A stretch of 32,747 nt of DNA from Citrobacter sp. Awk 4 (GCF_028069725.1 NZ_JANEWG010000046.1:1-32747), one strand, 5' to 3'. Shown: positions 1-7,801, numbered from the stretch's first letter. The notes: generated from the sequence alone by a model not told the origin. Numbers and translations: made by a program.

Positions 1-29
1 TGTGAAGTGATTCACATCCGCCGTGTCGA

Positions 30-66
30 TGGAGGCGCATTATAGGGAGTTCTCCGGCGCCCGCAA
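30..66 (-). promoter_or_regulatory. rrn P1-type ribosomal RNA promoter, reading leftward out of the window
   Basis: On the minus strand there is a perfect -10 TATAAT (39-44), a 16-bp spacer and a -35 TTGCGG (61-66). The 16-bp spacing and the GC-rich discriminator GCGCCTCC, with a predicted start A at position 30, are hallmarks of stringently controlled rRNA P1 promoters. The sequence 5' to the -35 (67-90) is A/T-rich, as expected for an UP element. In E. coli rrnE lies divergent to purHD, so the operon itself should start just left of the window. Individual Fis sites could not be resolved by eye. Confidence 0.85.
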
Positions 67-142
67 CCCTTAAATGACAGAAAAATGACTGACTGCTGCA
101 TTCCACAGCAAAACCCCGCTTTATACCCATTTACACACAAAG

Positions 143-151
143 TTATCCACA
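143..151 (+). promoter_or_regulatory. Consensus DnaA box
   Basis: TTATCCACA at 143-151 is an exact match to the strict 9-mer DnaA box. It lies about 110 bp upstream of the rrn P1 start and about 100 bp upstream of the PurR box, in the otherwise gene-free 1-370 control region. A 9-mer can occur by chance, so binding and function are inference. Confidence 0.45.
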
Positions 152-247
152 AATACTCCGATCATTTCTGCGATCCCCTTTCTATATGAACGATCTTTAG
201 CGTGCTAAATGGGGGCAACATGGAAAGAGAAAAAATTCGCGAGCGTT

Positions 248-269
248 GCGCAAACGTTTTCGTTACAAT
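248..269 (+). promoter_or_regulatory. PurR operator and -10 element of the purHD promoter
   Basis: GCGCAAACGTTTTCGT (248-263) matches the 16-bp PurR box consensus ACGCAAACGTTTTCGT at 15 of 16 positions. TACAAT (264-269), directly abutting it, fits a σ70 -10 hexamer, so the operator occupies the -35/-10 spacer, where bound PurR-hypoxanthine or PurR-guanine would block polymerase. No good -35 hexamer is visible at 16-18 bp spacing. purH starts about 100 bp downstream. Confidence 0.85.
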
Positions 270-288
270 GCCACCGCAAAATAAGGAT

Positions 289-338
289 GCCCCGTAAGGG
301 GCGTTAGCTGAGTTTTTCACGAAAAATTCAGCTAACGC
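289..338 (+). other. Strong hairpin in the purH 5' leader
   Basis: Positions 301-317 pair with 322-338 across a CACG tetraloop: 16 Watson-Crick pairs plus one G-U (312/327). Immediately upstream, GCCCC (289-293) pairs with GGGGC (298-302) around GTAA, and the two structures compete for positions 301-302. There is no U-run after either structure, so they do not look like intrinsic terminators. The ribosome site AGGGG (359-363) is outside both. Role unknown. Confidence 0.6.
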
Positions 339-370
339 TCTCTGTTATCGTCAAATCCAGGGGATTTACC

Positions 371-1960
371 ATGCAACAACGTCGTCCAGTCCACCGCGCG
401 CTGCTCAGTGTTTCTGACAAAGCCGGTATCGTCGAATTCGCCCAGGCACTTTCCGCACGTGGTGTGGAGCTGCTGTCCACAGGCGGTACAGCCCGTCTGT
501 TAGCAGAGAAAGGTCTGCCAGTGACCGAAGTATCCGATTACACCGGCTTCCCGGAGATGATGGATGGACGAGTGAAGACCCTGCATCCAAAAGTCCACGG
601 CGGCATTCTCGGTCGTCGTGGCCAGGACGACGGGATTATGGAACAGCACGGTATTGCCCCCATTGATATGGTGGTCGTTAACCTTTATCCGTTCGCTCAG
701 ACCGTTGCCCGTGAAGGCTGCTCGCTGGAAGATGCGGTAGAGAATATTGATATCGGCGGCCCAACTATGGTGCGCTCCGCCGCCAAGAACCATAAAGATG
801 TCGCCATCGTAGTAAAGAGCAGCGACTATGCCGCCATTATTGAAGAGATGGATGCCAACGAAGGTTCTCTTACCCTCGACACCCGTTTCGACCTCGCCAT
901 CAAAGCGTTTGAGCACACCGCTGCCTATGACAGCATGATCGCCAACTACTTCGGCAGCATGGTTCCGGCCTACCACGGTGAAAGCAAAGAAGCCGCTGGT
1001 CGCTTCCCGCGCACCCTGAACCTCAACTTCATTAAGAAACAGGATATGCGTTATGGTGAGAACAGCCACCAACAGGCGGCCTTCTATATAGAAGAGAATG
1101 TCAAAGAAGCCTCCGTCGCCACCGCAACGCAGGTTCAGGGGAAAGCCCTCTCTTATAACAACATCGCTGACACCGACGCAGCGCTGGAGTGTGTGAAAGA
1201 GTTCGCCGAGCCAGCTTGCGTTATCGTGAAGCACGCCAATCCATGCGGCGTCGCCATCAGCAACTCTATTCTCGACGCTTACGATCGCGCATACAAAACC
1301 GATCCTACGTCTGCATTCGGCGGCATCATTGCCTTCAACCGCGAGCTGGACGCAGAAACCGCGCAGGCCATTATCTCGCGTCAGTTTGTCGAAGTGATCA
1401 TTGCGCCGTCCGCCAGCGAAGAAGCATTGAAAATCACCGCAGCCAAACAGAACGTGCGCGTGCTGACCTGCGGTCAGTGGGCTGAGCGTGTGCCGGGTCT
1501 GGACTTCAAACGTGTGAACGGCGGTCTGCTGGTTCAGGATCGTGATCTGGGGATGGTCGGCGCGGAAGAACTGCGCGTCGTCACCCAACGTCAGCCAACC
1601 GAACAGGAACTGCGTGATGCGCTGTTCTGCTGGAAAGTGGCGAAATTCGTGAAATCCAACGCTATCGTGTATGCCAAAGGCAATATGACTATTGGCATCG
1701 GCGCGGGCCAGATGAGTCGCGTCTACTCAGCGAAGATCGCAGGTATCAAAGCAGCCGATGAAGGTCTGGAAGTAAAAGGTTCCGCTATGGCCTCTGATGC
1801 CTTCTTCCCGTTCCGCGACGGTATTGACGCTGCAGCTGCGGCTGGCGTGACCTGCGTCATTCAGCCTGGCGGTTCCATTCGTGATGATGAAGTGATTGCT
1901 GCCGCCGACGAGCACGGTATTGCGATGCTCTTCACTGACATGCGCCACTTCCGCCATTAA
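371..1960 (+). CDS. purH: Bifunctional AICAR formyltransferase / IMP cyclohydrolase
   Basis: This cytosolic enzyme performs the last two steps of de novo IMP synthesis: transfer of a formyl group from 10-formyl-THF to AICAR, then closure of FAICAR to IMP. The product is 529 residues, the length of the E. coli protein. The N-terminal third is the MGS-like cyclohydrolase fold (start RALLSVSDK, then the [14 protein letters not shown] motif). The remainder is the AICAR transformylase domain with the catalytic KHANPCGVA segment, K287-H288 by my count. The start follows AGGGG at 359-363 with 7-nt spacing. purD begins 15 bp after its stop, so the two form one operon under the upstream PurR box. Confidence 0.98.
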   Translation: MQQRRPVHRALLSVSDKAGIVEFAQALSARGVELLSTGGTARLLAEKGLPVTEVSDYTGFPEMMDGRVKTLHPKVHGGILGRRGQDDGIMEQHGIAPIDMVVVNLYPFAQTVAREGCSLEDAVENIDIGGPTMVRSAAKNHKDVAIVVKSSDYAAIIEEMDANEGSLTLDTRFDLAIKAFEHTAAYDSMIANYFGSMVPAYHGESKEAAGRFPRTLNLNFIKKQDMRYGENSHQQAAFYIEENVKEASVATATQVQGKALSYNNIADTDAALECVKEFAEPACVIVKHANPCGVAISNSILDAYDRAYKTDPTSAFGGIIAFNRELDAETAQAIISRQFVEVIIAPSASEEALKITAAKQNVRVLTCGQWAERVPGLDFKRVNGGLLVQDRDLGMVGAEELRVVTQRQPTEQELRDALFCWKVAKFVKSNAIVYAKGNMTIGIGAGQMSRVYSAKIAGIKAADEGLEVKGSAMASDAFFPFRDGIDAAAAAGVTCVIQPGGSIRDDEVIAAADEHGIAMLFTDMRHFRH

Positions 1961-1975
1961 TTCACGGAGCAGACG

Positions 1976-3265
1976 ATGAAAGTATTAGTGATTGGTAACG
2001 GCGGGCGCGAGCATGCGCTGGCCTGGAAAGCGGCGCAGTCGCCGCAGGTTGAAACCGTCTTTGTGGCACCGGGCAACGCAGGCACGGCGCTGGAACCAGC
2101 CCTGCAAAACGTTGCTATCGGCGTGACTGACATCCCGGCGCTGCTGAGCTTTGCCCAGAATGAGAAGATTGACCTGACCATCGTCGGCCCGGAAGCGCCG
2201 CTGGTGATTGGCGTGGTTGACACGTTCCGCGCTGCGGGTCTGAAAATATTCGGCCCAACCGAAGGTGCCGCACAGCTGGAAGGCTCAAAAGCGTTTACCA
2301 AGGATTTCCTGGCACGCCATCAGATCCCAACGGCGGAATACCAGAACTTCACCGAGATTGAGCCTGCTCTGGCTTATCTGCGTGAGAAAGGCGCGCCTAT
2401 CGTCATTAAAGCTGACGGTCTGGCGGCAGGTAAAGGCGTTATCGTCGCGATGACGCTGAGCGAGGCCGAAGCGGCCGTTCACGATATGCTGGCGGGTAAC
2501 GCCTTTGGCGACGCGGGTCATCGTATCGTTATCGAGGAGTTCCTCGACGGCGAAGAAGCAAGCTTTATTGTGATGGTTGACGGCGAACATGTGTTGCCGA
2601 TGGCCACCAGCCAGGATCACAAACGCGTGGGCGATAAAGACACCGGCCCAAACACCGGCGGTATGGGTGCCTATTCTCCGGCGCCAGTGGTAACGGATGA
2701 AGTGCATCAGCGCACCATGGAACGCATCATCTGGCCAACCGTGAAAGGCATGGCGGCGGAAGGCAACACCTACACCGGTTTCCTGTATGCCGGTCTGATG
2801 ATTGATAAGCAGGGCAATCCAAAGGTTATTGAGTTTAACTGCCGCTTTGGCGACCCGGAAACCCAGCCAATCATGCTGCGCATGAAGTCCGATCTGGTTG
2901 AGCTGTGCCTGGCCGCCTGCGAAGGCAAGCTGGACGAGCAAACCTCTGAGTGGGACGAGCGCGCCTCTCTGGGCGTCGTCATGGCCGCGGGCGGTTATCC
3001 GGGCGACTATCGCACGGGTGACGTGATCCACGGCTTGCCGCTGGAAGAAATCGCGGACGGTAAGGTGTTCCACGCCGGGACTAAACTCGCCGATGACGAC
3101 CAGGTACTGACCAGCGGTGGGCGCGTGCTGTGCGCCACTGCGCTGGGTCATACCGTTGCCGAAGCGCAGAAACGCGCTTACGCGCTGATGAATCATATCC
3201 ACTGGGATGGCAGCTTCAGCCGCAAAGATATCGGCTGGCGCGCTATCGAACGTGAGCAGAACTAA
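1976..3265 (+). CDS. purD: Phosphoribosylamine-glycine ligase (GAR synthetase)
   Basis: It catalyses ATP-dependent condensation of 5-phosphoribosylamine with glycine to give GAR, the second committed step of purine synthesis. The 429-residue product matches the usual bacterial length. Visible elements are the N-terminal GNGGREHAL motif (residues 7-15), the ATP-grasp loop KADGLAAGKGV (145-155) and the family signature RFGDPETQP. A GGAG precedes the ATG. It is the second gene of purHD. Its TAA (3263-3265) overlaps the TAG of convergent zraR (3262-3264 on the other strand), so its transcript must run into zraR antisense sequence. Confidence 0.98.
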   Translation: MKVLVIGNGGREHALAWKAAQSPQVETVFVAPGNAGTALEPALQNVAIGVTDIPALLSFAQNEKIDLTIVGPEAPLVIGVVDTFRAAGLKIFGPTEGAAQLEGSKAFTKDFLARHQIPTAEYQNFTEIEPALAYLREKGAPIVIKADGLAAGKGVIVAMTLSEAEAAVHDMLAGNAFGDAGHRIVIEEFLDGEEASFIVMVDGEHVLPMATSQDHKRVGDKDTGPNTGGMGAYSPAPVVTDEVHQRTMERIIWPTVKGMAAEGNTYTGFLYAGLMIDKQGNPKVIEFNCRFGDPETQPIMLRMKSDLVELCLAACEGKLDEQTSEWDERASLGVVMAAGGYPGDYRTGDVIHGLPLEEIADGKVFHAGTKLADDDQVLTSGGRVLCATALGHTVAEAQKRAYALMNHIHWDGSFSRKDIGWRAIEREQN

Positions 3266-4587
3266 CGCGACAGTTTTGCCAGCAGCGTTTTGCGCGTGAT
3301 CCCTAACTGACGGGCGGCTTCGGTTTTGTTGCCGCCCGTTTTCTCCAGCGCCGCCAGAATCACCTCTTTCTCAACATCCACCAACGGTTGAATCTCGCGA
3401 GCATCGTCGACATTCACCGACGTCGCCGCAATGGCAAGCGGCAATTCCCGCTCAGAGATATATTCCCCCGTCAGCAGAACCACCGCACGCTCAATGGCGT
3501 TTTCCAGTTCACGGATATTCCCGGGCCACGCGTAGTGAATCAACAGATCCATCGCCTGCGGGGTAAATCCCTTCACCGCTTTACGGTTTCGCTCCGCAAA
3601 TCGTTGACGAAAGTGTTCGGCCAGTAGCGGAATATCTTCCTGACGCTGACACAAAGGCGGCATCTCAATCGTTACCACATTGAGACGATAGTAGAGATCC
3701 TGACGAAAACGCCCGGCACAGACTTCCGCCGCCAAATCACGGTGAGTCGCCGCAATCAGTCTGACATCGACAGAAATCGTCTGATTGCTCCCGACCCGCT
3801 GAACCTCACGCTCCTGAATAACCCGCAGCAGGCGAACCTGCATCATCGGCGAGATATCGCCAATTTCGTCGAGAAACAGCGTACCGCCGTCTGCTTCCAC
3901 AAAACGCCCCTCGCGCCGTTTGTCTGCTCCGGTGAAAGCGCCTTTTTCATGCCCAAACAGTTCAGACTCCAGCAGCGACTCATTCAACGCTGCGCAGTTA
4001 AGCGTTATCAATGGTTTTTCGCAGCGCGCACTGCTGGCATGGAGCGCCCTGGCCACCAACTCCTTACCGGTTCCCGAGTCGCCATGAATCAATACCGTGG
4101 CATCGGAGGGCGCCACCATTGCAATTTCGCTGAGCAAACGCTGCATCGCCGGGCTTTCGCCAATCATGCCGAACTGCGCGGCAGAGGCTGAAGGTGATTC
4201 AACGCCAGCGTTTCTCGTATGCGCCAGCGCTTTCTCGATCGTGTCCTGTAAGCTGTCGAAATCCAGCGGTTTAATTAAGTAATCCAGCGCGCCTGCTTTA
4301 AGCGCCTCTACCGCGGTTTCTACGCTGGAGTACGCCGTCATAATCAAAATGGGAATCGCCGGATTCAGCGCTTTGATCTCTTTGAGCGTTTCGATGCCGT
4401 CCATTTCCGCCATACGCACATCACATAACACCAGATCGAAGACATGTTCGCGTACCCGCTCTACGGCCTCGCGCCCACCGTAAGACAGCGCCACGTCATA
4501 GCCCCATCCACGGAGCAACGCCTGTAAAATCGTGCAATGGCTGATGTCGTCATCCACGACCAGAATATCGATTTTTACGCGTGTCAT
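3262..4587 (-). CDS. zraR: σ54-dependent response regulator ZraR (HydG)
   Basis: This is the transcription factor of the ZraSR envelope-stress/zinc two-component system; when phosphorylated it activates σ54 promoters such as those of zraP and zraSR. The order is receiver domain (about 1-125; acidic cluster D12-D14, phosphoacceptor D56), AAA+ domain with Walker A GDSGTGKE (169-176) and the σ54-contact loop GAFTGA (216-221), and a C-terminal Fis-type helix-turn-helix containing GGNKTEAARQLG. The length of 441 residues equals the E. coli protein. Its ATG overlaps the zraS stop as ATGA (4584-4587), implying translational coupling. The 3' end overlaps purD. Confidence 0.97.
   Translation of the reverse strand: MTRVKIDILVVDDDISHCTILQALLRGWGYDVALSYGGREAVERVREHVFDLVLCDVRMAEMDGIETLKEIKALNPAIPILIMTAYSSVETAVEALKAGALDYLIKPLDFDSLQDTIEKALAHTRNAGVESPSASAAQFGMIGESPAMQRLLSEIAMVAPSDATVLIHGDSGTGKELVARALHASSARCEKPLITLNCAALNESLLESELFGHEKGAFTGADKRREGRFVEADGGTLFLDEIGDISPMMQVRLLRVIQEREVQRVGSNQTISVDVRLIAATHRDLAAEVCAGRFRQDLYYRLNVVTIEMPPLCQRQEDIPLLAEHFRQRFAERNRKAVKGFTPQAMDLLIHYAWPGNIRELENAIERAVVLLTGEYISERELPLAIAATSVNVDDAREIQPLVDVEKEVILAALEKTGGNKTEAARQLGITRKTLLAKLSR
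3310..3342 (+). terminator. Probable purHD terminator inside the zraR 3' coding region
   Basis: ACGGGCGGC (3310-3318) and GCCGCCCGT (3331-3339) form a perfect 9-bp GC-rich stem with a 12-nt loop, followed on the plus strand by TTTT (3339-3342). It starts 45 nt after the purD stop. The same bases encode the TGGNKTEAAR part of the ZraR helix-turn-helix on the other strand. Read on the minus strand the stem is not followed by a U-run, so it points the right way for purD only. Confidence 0.65.
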
Positions 4588-5984
4588 CCTTGTCTATCCT
4601 GTTCTCTCGCTTTGATCGGTAGATAAAGAGTAAAGACGGCGCCTTTACCTGGAATGCTTGTCGCCTGAATAGTTCCGCCGTGCTGCTCAACGATGTTCTG
4701 TACCACCGCTAATCCAAGTCCGGTACCGTCGGCTTTGGTCGTAAAGTAAGGGGTAAATATCGCATCCAGGTCTTCTGCCGCAATGCCTTTCCCACTGTCG
4801 CTGACCACAATTTTAACGCGATCGCCTGTGCATTCGCCCACTTCGACCGTAATGACACCCTGATGACCGATAGCCTGAATCGCGTTCAGATACAGGTTCA
4901 GTAAAACCTGCGTTAGCCTGTCAGGATCGGCCTGAACAGCCGGCAGCGACACGTTGGCGGTAAACTTCAGTTGAATTGCCCTGCTCCGCGCATCCTGGCT
5001 GACGAGCTGTAACGAGTGAGTAATGATGTCATTGAGATCCACCGCTTGTAGCGTCAGATGTGTAGGCCTTACCAGCTCCAGCAGTTCGCTCACTACCCTA
5101 TTTAACCGGTCAGCCTCTTTGGCCATCACCTGCGCCAGCTCATAGGATTCGCCACCCTTAGGCGAGCGCTCGGCAAAATACTTCGCCAACCCTTTAATGG
5201 AAGAGAGCGGGTTGCGAATTTCATGCGCCACCCCCGCCGCCAGATGTCCGAGCGCCACCAGCTTCTCTTTGCGTTTCATCTCGTCCTGCAACAGCTGACG
5301 AGAACGCAAATAGCGACGATATAAGAAATAAGAGAGCATTGTTGCCAGCAATACACCAGCCAGCGCAGAAAGCACAATCACCGTATTGCGCCATTCTCTT
5401 GCCTGAGTCGCGACCAGATCGCTGGCGTCAAAGGCAATAAAAATGGTCTGCGGCGCGGATGCCGCTTCCTCACAACGCGGCATACTACGCATGCCATGCT
5501 CTTTTGACGCCTGCATTGGCTGGAACTGACGATAAATTTCCAGCGCCGGTGTCGGTTCTTCGCCATTTTGCTGAATGGCGATTGGCCGCCAGCGTTCCTC
5601 ATCACCGGGATTTAACTGGCGCATTTCGTTCGCAGAGTAGAGTGATTTCCCGACGCGGCCGGGGTCGCTGTGGGTAATGATATTGCCCCGCTCATCAGTG
5701 ATGGCAAACCACAACACGCCGGGTTGTCCGGCCATTTCCTCCAGCAGGGTTTGCTGCTGAGCATGGTGCATGCGCATTCCCATCCCCACCCGAGAGCCCG
5801 ATTCCAGCGCACGAATCAGCACGCTGCCTTTTTCCAGCAGCGTTTGTCGCGCGGCATCGCTCTCACGGCCATAATCCCGCAGGGTCATGACGGAAAAAAG
5901 CCCAACCAGAACGAGAATAGCGGCAGGCAGAACACCGCTCAGCCATCTCGCCACCGCATCCTTATGTTGCCGCATATCACGCAT
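4584..5984 (-). CDS. zraS: Membrane sensor histidine kinase ZraS (HydH)
   Basis: An inner-membrane kinase that phosphorylates ZraR in response to high zinc/lead or envelope stress. The 466-residue protein has a first membrane helix (about 12-34), a periplasmic sensor region of roughly 170 residues, a second helix (about 203-222), the dimerisation/phosphoacceptor motif AAGVAHEIRNPLSS with H254, and the HATPase region with N-box LYLNAIQAI, DSGKGI and GTGLGLAVV. The periplasmic part carries several His and Met (MGMRMHHAQQQ), which could bind metal; that is inference. It is first in the zraSR operon, with a σ54 promoter upstream at 6021-6035. Confidence 0.96.
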   Translation of the reverse strand: MRDMRQHKDAVARWLSGVLPAAILVLVGLFSVMTLRDYGRESDAARQTLLEKGSVLIRALESGSRVGMGMRMHHAQQQTLLEEMAGQPGVLWFAITDERGNIITHSDPGRVGKSLYSANEMRQLNPGDEERWRPIAIQQNGEEPTPALEIYRQFQPMQASKEHGMRSMPRCEEAASAPQTIFIAFDASDLVATQAREWRNTVIVLSALAGVLLATMLSYFLYRRYLRSRQLLQDEMKRKEKLVALGHLAAGVAHEIRNPLSSIKGLAKYFAERSPKGGESYELAQVMAKEADRLNRVVSELLELVRPTHLTLQAVDLNDIITHSLQLVSQDARSRAIQLKFTANVSLPAVQADPDRLTQVLLNLYLNAIQAIGHQGVITVEVGECTGDRVKIVVSDSGKGIAAEDLDAIFTPYFTTKADGTGLGLAVVQNIVEQHGGTIQATSIPGKGAVFTLYLPIKAREQDRQG

Positions 5985-6020
5985 ACATTCTCTCTATTGC
6001 CAGATCCTCTCCTTGTTCCA

Positions 6021-6035
6021 GCAGAAATCATGCCA
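6021..6035 (-). promoter_or_regulatory. σ54 promoter of zraSR
   Basis: On the minus strand the sequence reads TGG-CATGATTTCT-GC: the invariant GG (-24) and GC (-12) are separated by exactly 10 nt, close to the consensus TGGCAC-N5-TTGC. It points at zraS, whose ATG is about 37 nt downstream of the GC. This agrees with the presence of the σ54 activator ZraR encoded by the same operon. Confidence 0.8.
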
Positions 6036-6084
6036 CTTTTCACTCCCTGTAACCCTGTCTTTCGACACAATCTGCTGATGCCAC

Positions 6085-6132
6085 TGAGTAAAAATGACCC
6101 GCTGCGTAAAACAGGCGAGTCATTTTTACTCA
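6085..6132. promoter_or_regulatory. Paired ZraR operator (long inverted repeat) between zraS and zraP
   Basis: TGAGTAAAAATGAC (6085-6098) is repeated exactly in inverted orientation at 6119-6132. The similarity extends to 18 bp (6085-6102 against 6115-6132) with a single mismatch. A weaker third copy, GCGTAAAACAGGC, lies at 6104-6116 in the spacer. The repeat sits about 50 bp from each of two divergent σ54 promoters, the normal place for an enhancer-binding activator. Assignment to ZraR is inference from context. Confidence 0.75.
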
Positions 6133-6184
6133 CTTTAACCGCTCAACGGCTCATATTTCTCCCGCAGACCGGGGATGTTTCACC

Positions 6185-6200
6185 TGGCATGCAAGATGCA
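6185..6200 (+). promoter_or_regulatory. σ54 promoter of zraP
   Basis: TGG-CATGCAAGAT-GCA has GG and GC separated by 10 nt. It lies 37 bp before the zraP ATG and faces away from the zraSR promoter, so both genes can be driven from one shared ZraR site. Confidence 0.8.
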
Positions 6201-6236
6201 ATAAGGGAATGAAGATAATCAACAAGAGGACAAAAT

Positions 6237-6680
6237 ATGAAACGGAATAACACGTCTGGCCTGGCACTGATTGCACTCTCCCTGATGGTTCTGGGTTCCA
6301 GCCCAGCCATAGCACGAAATCACTGGGGAAATGGCGACGGTGGGATGAGGCAACAAAATGTCAGCGCGCTCACCACGGAACAGCAAGCCGCAGCTCAGAA
6401 AATCAATGATGATTACGACTCGCAGACCCGTTCGTTACGTCAGCAATTAATGTCCAAACAGTATGAGTACAATGCGTTATTAACTGCCAGCTCACCGGAT
6501 AGCGCGAAAATAGGTGCCGTGGCAAAAGAGATGGCCGCTTTGCGCCAGTCGCTGGATGAGCAGCGGGTGAAACGCGATATTGCGATGGCGGAAGCCGATG
6601 TGCCACGCGGTGCAGGAATGGGTTGCGGTGGTGGCGGGTACCATCATGGTGGCGGCCATATGGGGATGGGCCACTGGTAA
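6237..6680 (+). CDS. zraP: Zinc resistance-associated periplasmic chaperone ZraP
   Basis: A CpxP-like periplasmic zinc-binding chaperone that in E. coli/Salmonella acts with ZraSR. The 147-residue precursor begins with a Sec signal peptide (about residues 1-26, ending SSPAIA before RNHW). It then has a helical Gln/Lys-rich core (EQQAAAQKIND to RQSLDEQRVKRD) and a Gly/His/Met tail with one Cys (GCGGGGYHHGGGHMGMGHW) that fits metal binding. It is slightly longer than the E. coli protein of about 141 residues. AAGAGGA lies upstream of the ATG. It converges on yjaH with only 11 bp between stops and no terminator in the gap. Confidence 0.93.
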   Translation: MKRNNTSGLALIALSLMVLGSSPAIARNHWGNGDGGMRQQNVSALTTEQQAAAQKINDDYDSQTRSLRQQLMSKQYEYNALLTASSPDSAKIGAVAKEMAALRQSLDEQRVKRDIAMAEADVPRGAGMGCGGGGYHHGGGHMGMGHW

Positions 6681-6691
6681 CCCCCGGTGAA

Positions 6692-7390
6692 TCAGAAACT
6701 TTTCTCTTGCGGCTGCCAGCGACAGAAGTCTTCGTTCGCCACCAGTAGCAACTGAGATCCTTCAGGCGCCTCCAGCCATGCCACGCTCACCTCAATCGAC
6801 GAACGGCTCTGGCGGCGCTCAATATGGCTGATGGCCCACGATTCTAAATCGGGTTTCAGCGTTTCGCCTTCGCAGGTGGTGATGGTCTGATTGGCATGCC
6901 AGCGTCCCTGGCGTAAAACCACCCGCCCCTGACGCAACGCGTCGCTGGTCTGGCGGATTTGATCGGCGCGATAGCGGTATAACGCAATTTGATCGCTGGA
7001 AAGCTGCTGTTTTTGCCCGCCCACCTCACGCTGCATAAAGCTTAGTTCGCCATGATCGTCGAAACGAGCGCGAATATGCTCTGCCGGTTTGCCGTAAACG
7101 TTGAATTCAATCAGAGAGAGCGTATCGCCTTGCCAGCGATATTCAGCCGTGGTCGTATCGCCGCCACGCCACGGGCTAAAGACGGAAAGCAGATGAACAT
7201 CACCGCCGGAATCTTTACGCCAGATACGCACCGCCCCCTGATCGTCCGCGTAACCGCTGGCGGTAAAGGGGGGAAGCGCAGAGTTATGGCTGCATGCTGT
7301 CAGCACTAGCGCGCCTGCCAGCGTCAGCGTACGACGCCAGACAGACAAAAGGGGCGAACCCGCCCCTTCGCTAAAACTGTTCACTGCCAC
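6692..7390 (-). CDS. yjaH: YjaH, DUF1481-family putative lipoprotein
   Basis: Function unknown. The N-terminal part contains a Sec/lipoprotein signal: RR, then a hydrophobic run (TLTLAGALVLTAC) with lipobox LTAC and C33. The mature part is a polar domain of about 200 residues with two Cys (TTCEG and DFCRW), which could form a disulfide in the periplasm. The reading frame opens with GTG at 7390, 5 bp after the hupA stop and without a clear ribosome site; GTG codon 3 is also possible. A TTG at 7348 (codon 15) would give a more typical 18-residue signal before the Cys. The first 50 bases contain the hupA terminator hairpin, so expression is probably low. The stop is certain; the start is not. 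Confidence 0.8.
   Translation of the reverse strand: MAVNSFSEGAGSPLLSVWRRTLTLAGALVLTACSHNSALPPFTASGYADDQGAVRIWRKDSGGDVHLLSVFSPWRGGDTTTAEYRWQGDTLSLIEFNVYGKPAEHIRARFDDHGELSFMQREVGGQKQQLSSDQIALYRYRADQIRQTSDALRQGRVVLRQGRWHANQTITTCEGETLKPDLESWAISHIERRQSRSSIEVSVAWLEAPEGSQLLLVANEDFCRWQPQEKSF
7341..7368 (-). terminator. Likely hupA intrinsic terminator within the start of yjaH
   Basis: On the minus strand AAGGGGCG (7361-7368) pairs with CGCCCCTT (7349-7356) around the loop GGTT, followed by TTGTCTGTCT. This perfect 8-bp GC-rich stem begins about 28 nt after the hupA stop codon. It lies inside codons 8-14 of the long form of yjaH. Confidence 0.7.
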
Positions 7391-7395
7391 GCGAA

Positions 7396-7668
7396 TTACT
7401 TAACTGCGTCTTTCAGTGCTTTACCAGAAACAAATGCCGGCACGTTAGCTGCGGCGATTTTGATTTCTTTACCGGTCTGCGGGTTGCGGCCAGTGCGCTC
7501 AGCGCGGTGGTTCACTTTGAAGGTACCGAAACCAACCAGTTGTACAGCATCGCCTTCTTTCAGAGACTCAGTAATAGCAGCCAGAGTGGATTCCAGAGCA
7601 GCTTTAGCCTGGGTTTTGGACAGTTCTGCTTTGTCTGCAATTACATCAATCAGTTGAGTCTTGTTCAT
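7396..7668 (-). CDS. hupA: DNA-binding protein HU-alpha
   Basis: A nucleoid-associated, sequence-independent DNA-bending protein that acts as a homodimer or a heterodimer with HU-beta. The 90 residues are the exact family length. N-terminal helices start [11 protein letters not shown], and the HU/IHF signature [18 protein letters not shown] covers the β-arm, with the intercalating Pro in RNPQTG. An AGGAT lies upstream of the ATG. It follows yjaG (187-bp gap) and precedes yjaH, as in E. coli. Confidence 0.98.
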   Translation of the reverse strand: MNKTQLIDVIADKAELSKTQAKAALESTLAAITESLKEGDAVQLVGFGTFKVNHRAERTGRNPQTGKEIKIAAANVPAFVSGKALKDAVK

Positions 7669-7770
7669 AAGTTATCCTTACAATGTGTTTATCGCTTGCT
7701 AAGCATCGAGTGCGACGAAAATGCCAGAAAAGCACTCTCCTGCATACACGCACCGATAGCCACTTTTTTT

Positions 7771-7801
7771 CGCCCCCCAAATGTAGACCAGACGGGGGGC
7801 G
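7771..7801. other. G/C-tract inverted repeat upstream of hupA
   Basis: CGCCCCCC (7771-7778) pairs with GGGGGGCG (7794-7801) across a 15-nt loop. The T7 run (7764-7770) lies on the wrong side for a terminator in either gene direction: on the minus strand the stem is followed by A7. It sits between the yjaG stop and the hupA control region, so it may be part of the hupA promoter region or an mRNA processing/stability structure. Confidence 0.5.

Noticed and set aside
500-1588. A 362-codon open frame opposite purH
   Set aside because: Shadow of purH; no start signal or family resemblance.
5670-6212. A 180-codon plus-strand frame covering the zraS 5' end and the zraS-zraP control region
   Set aside because: It runs through the σ54 promoters and the ZraR operator and matches no family; the region is better explained as regulatory DNA.
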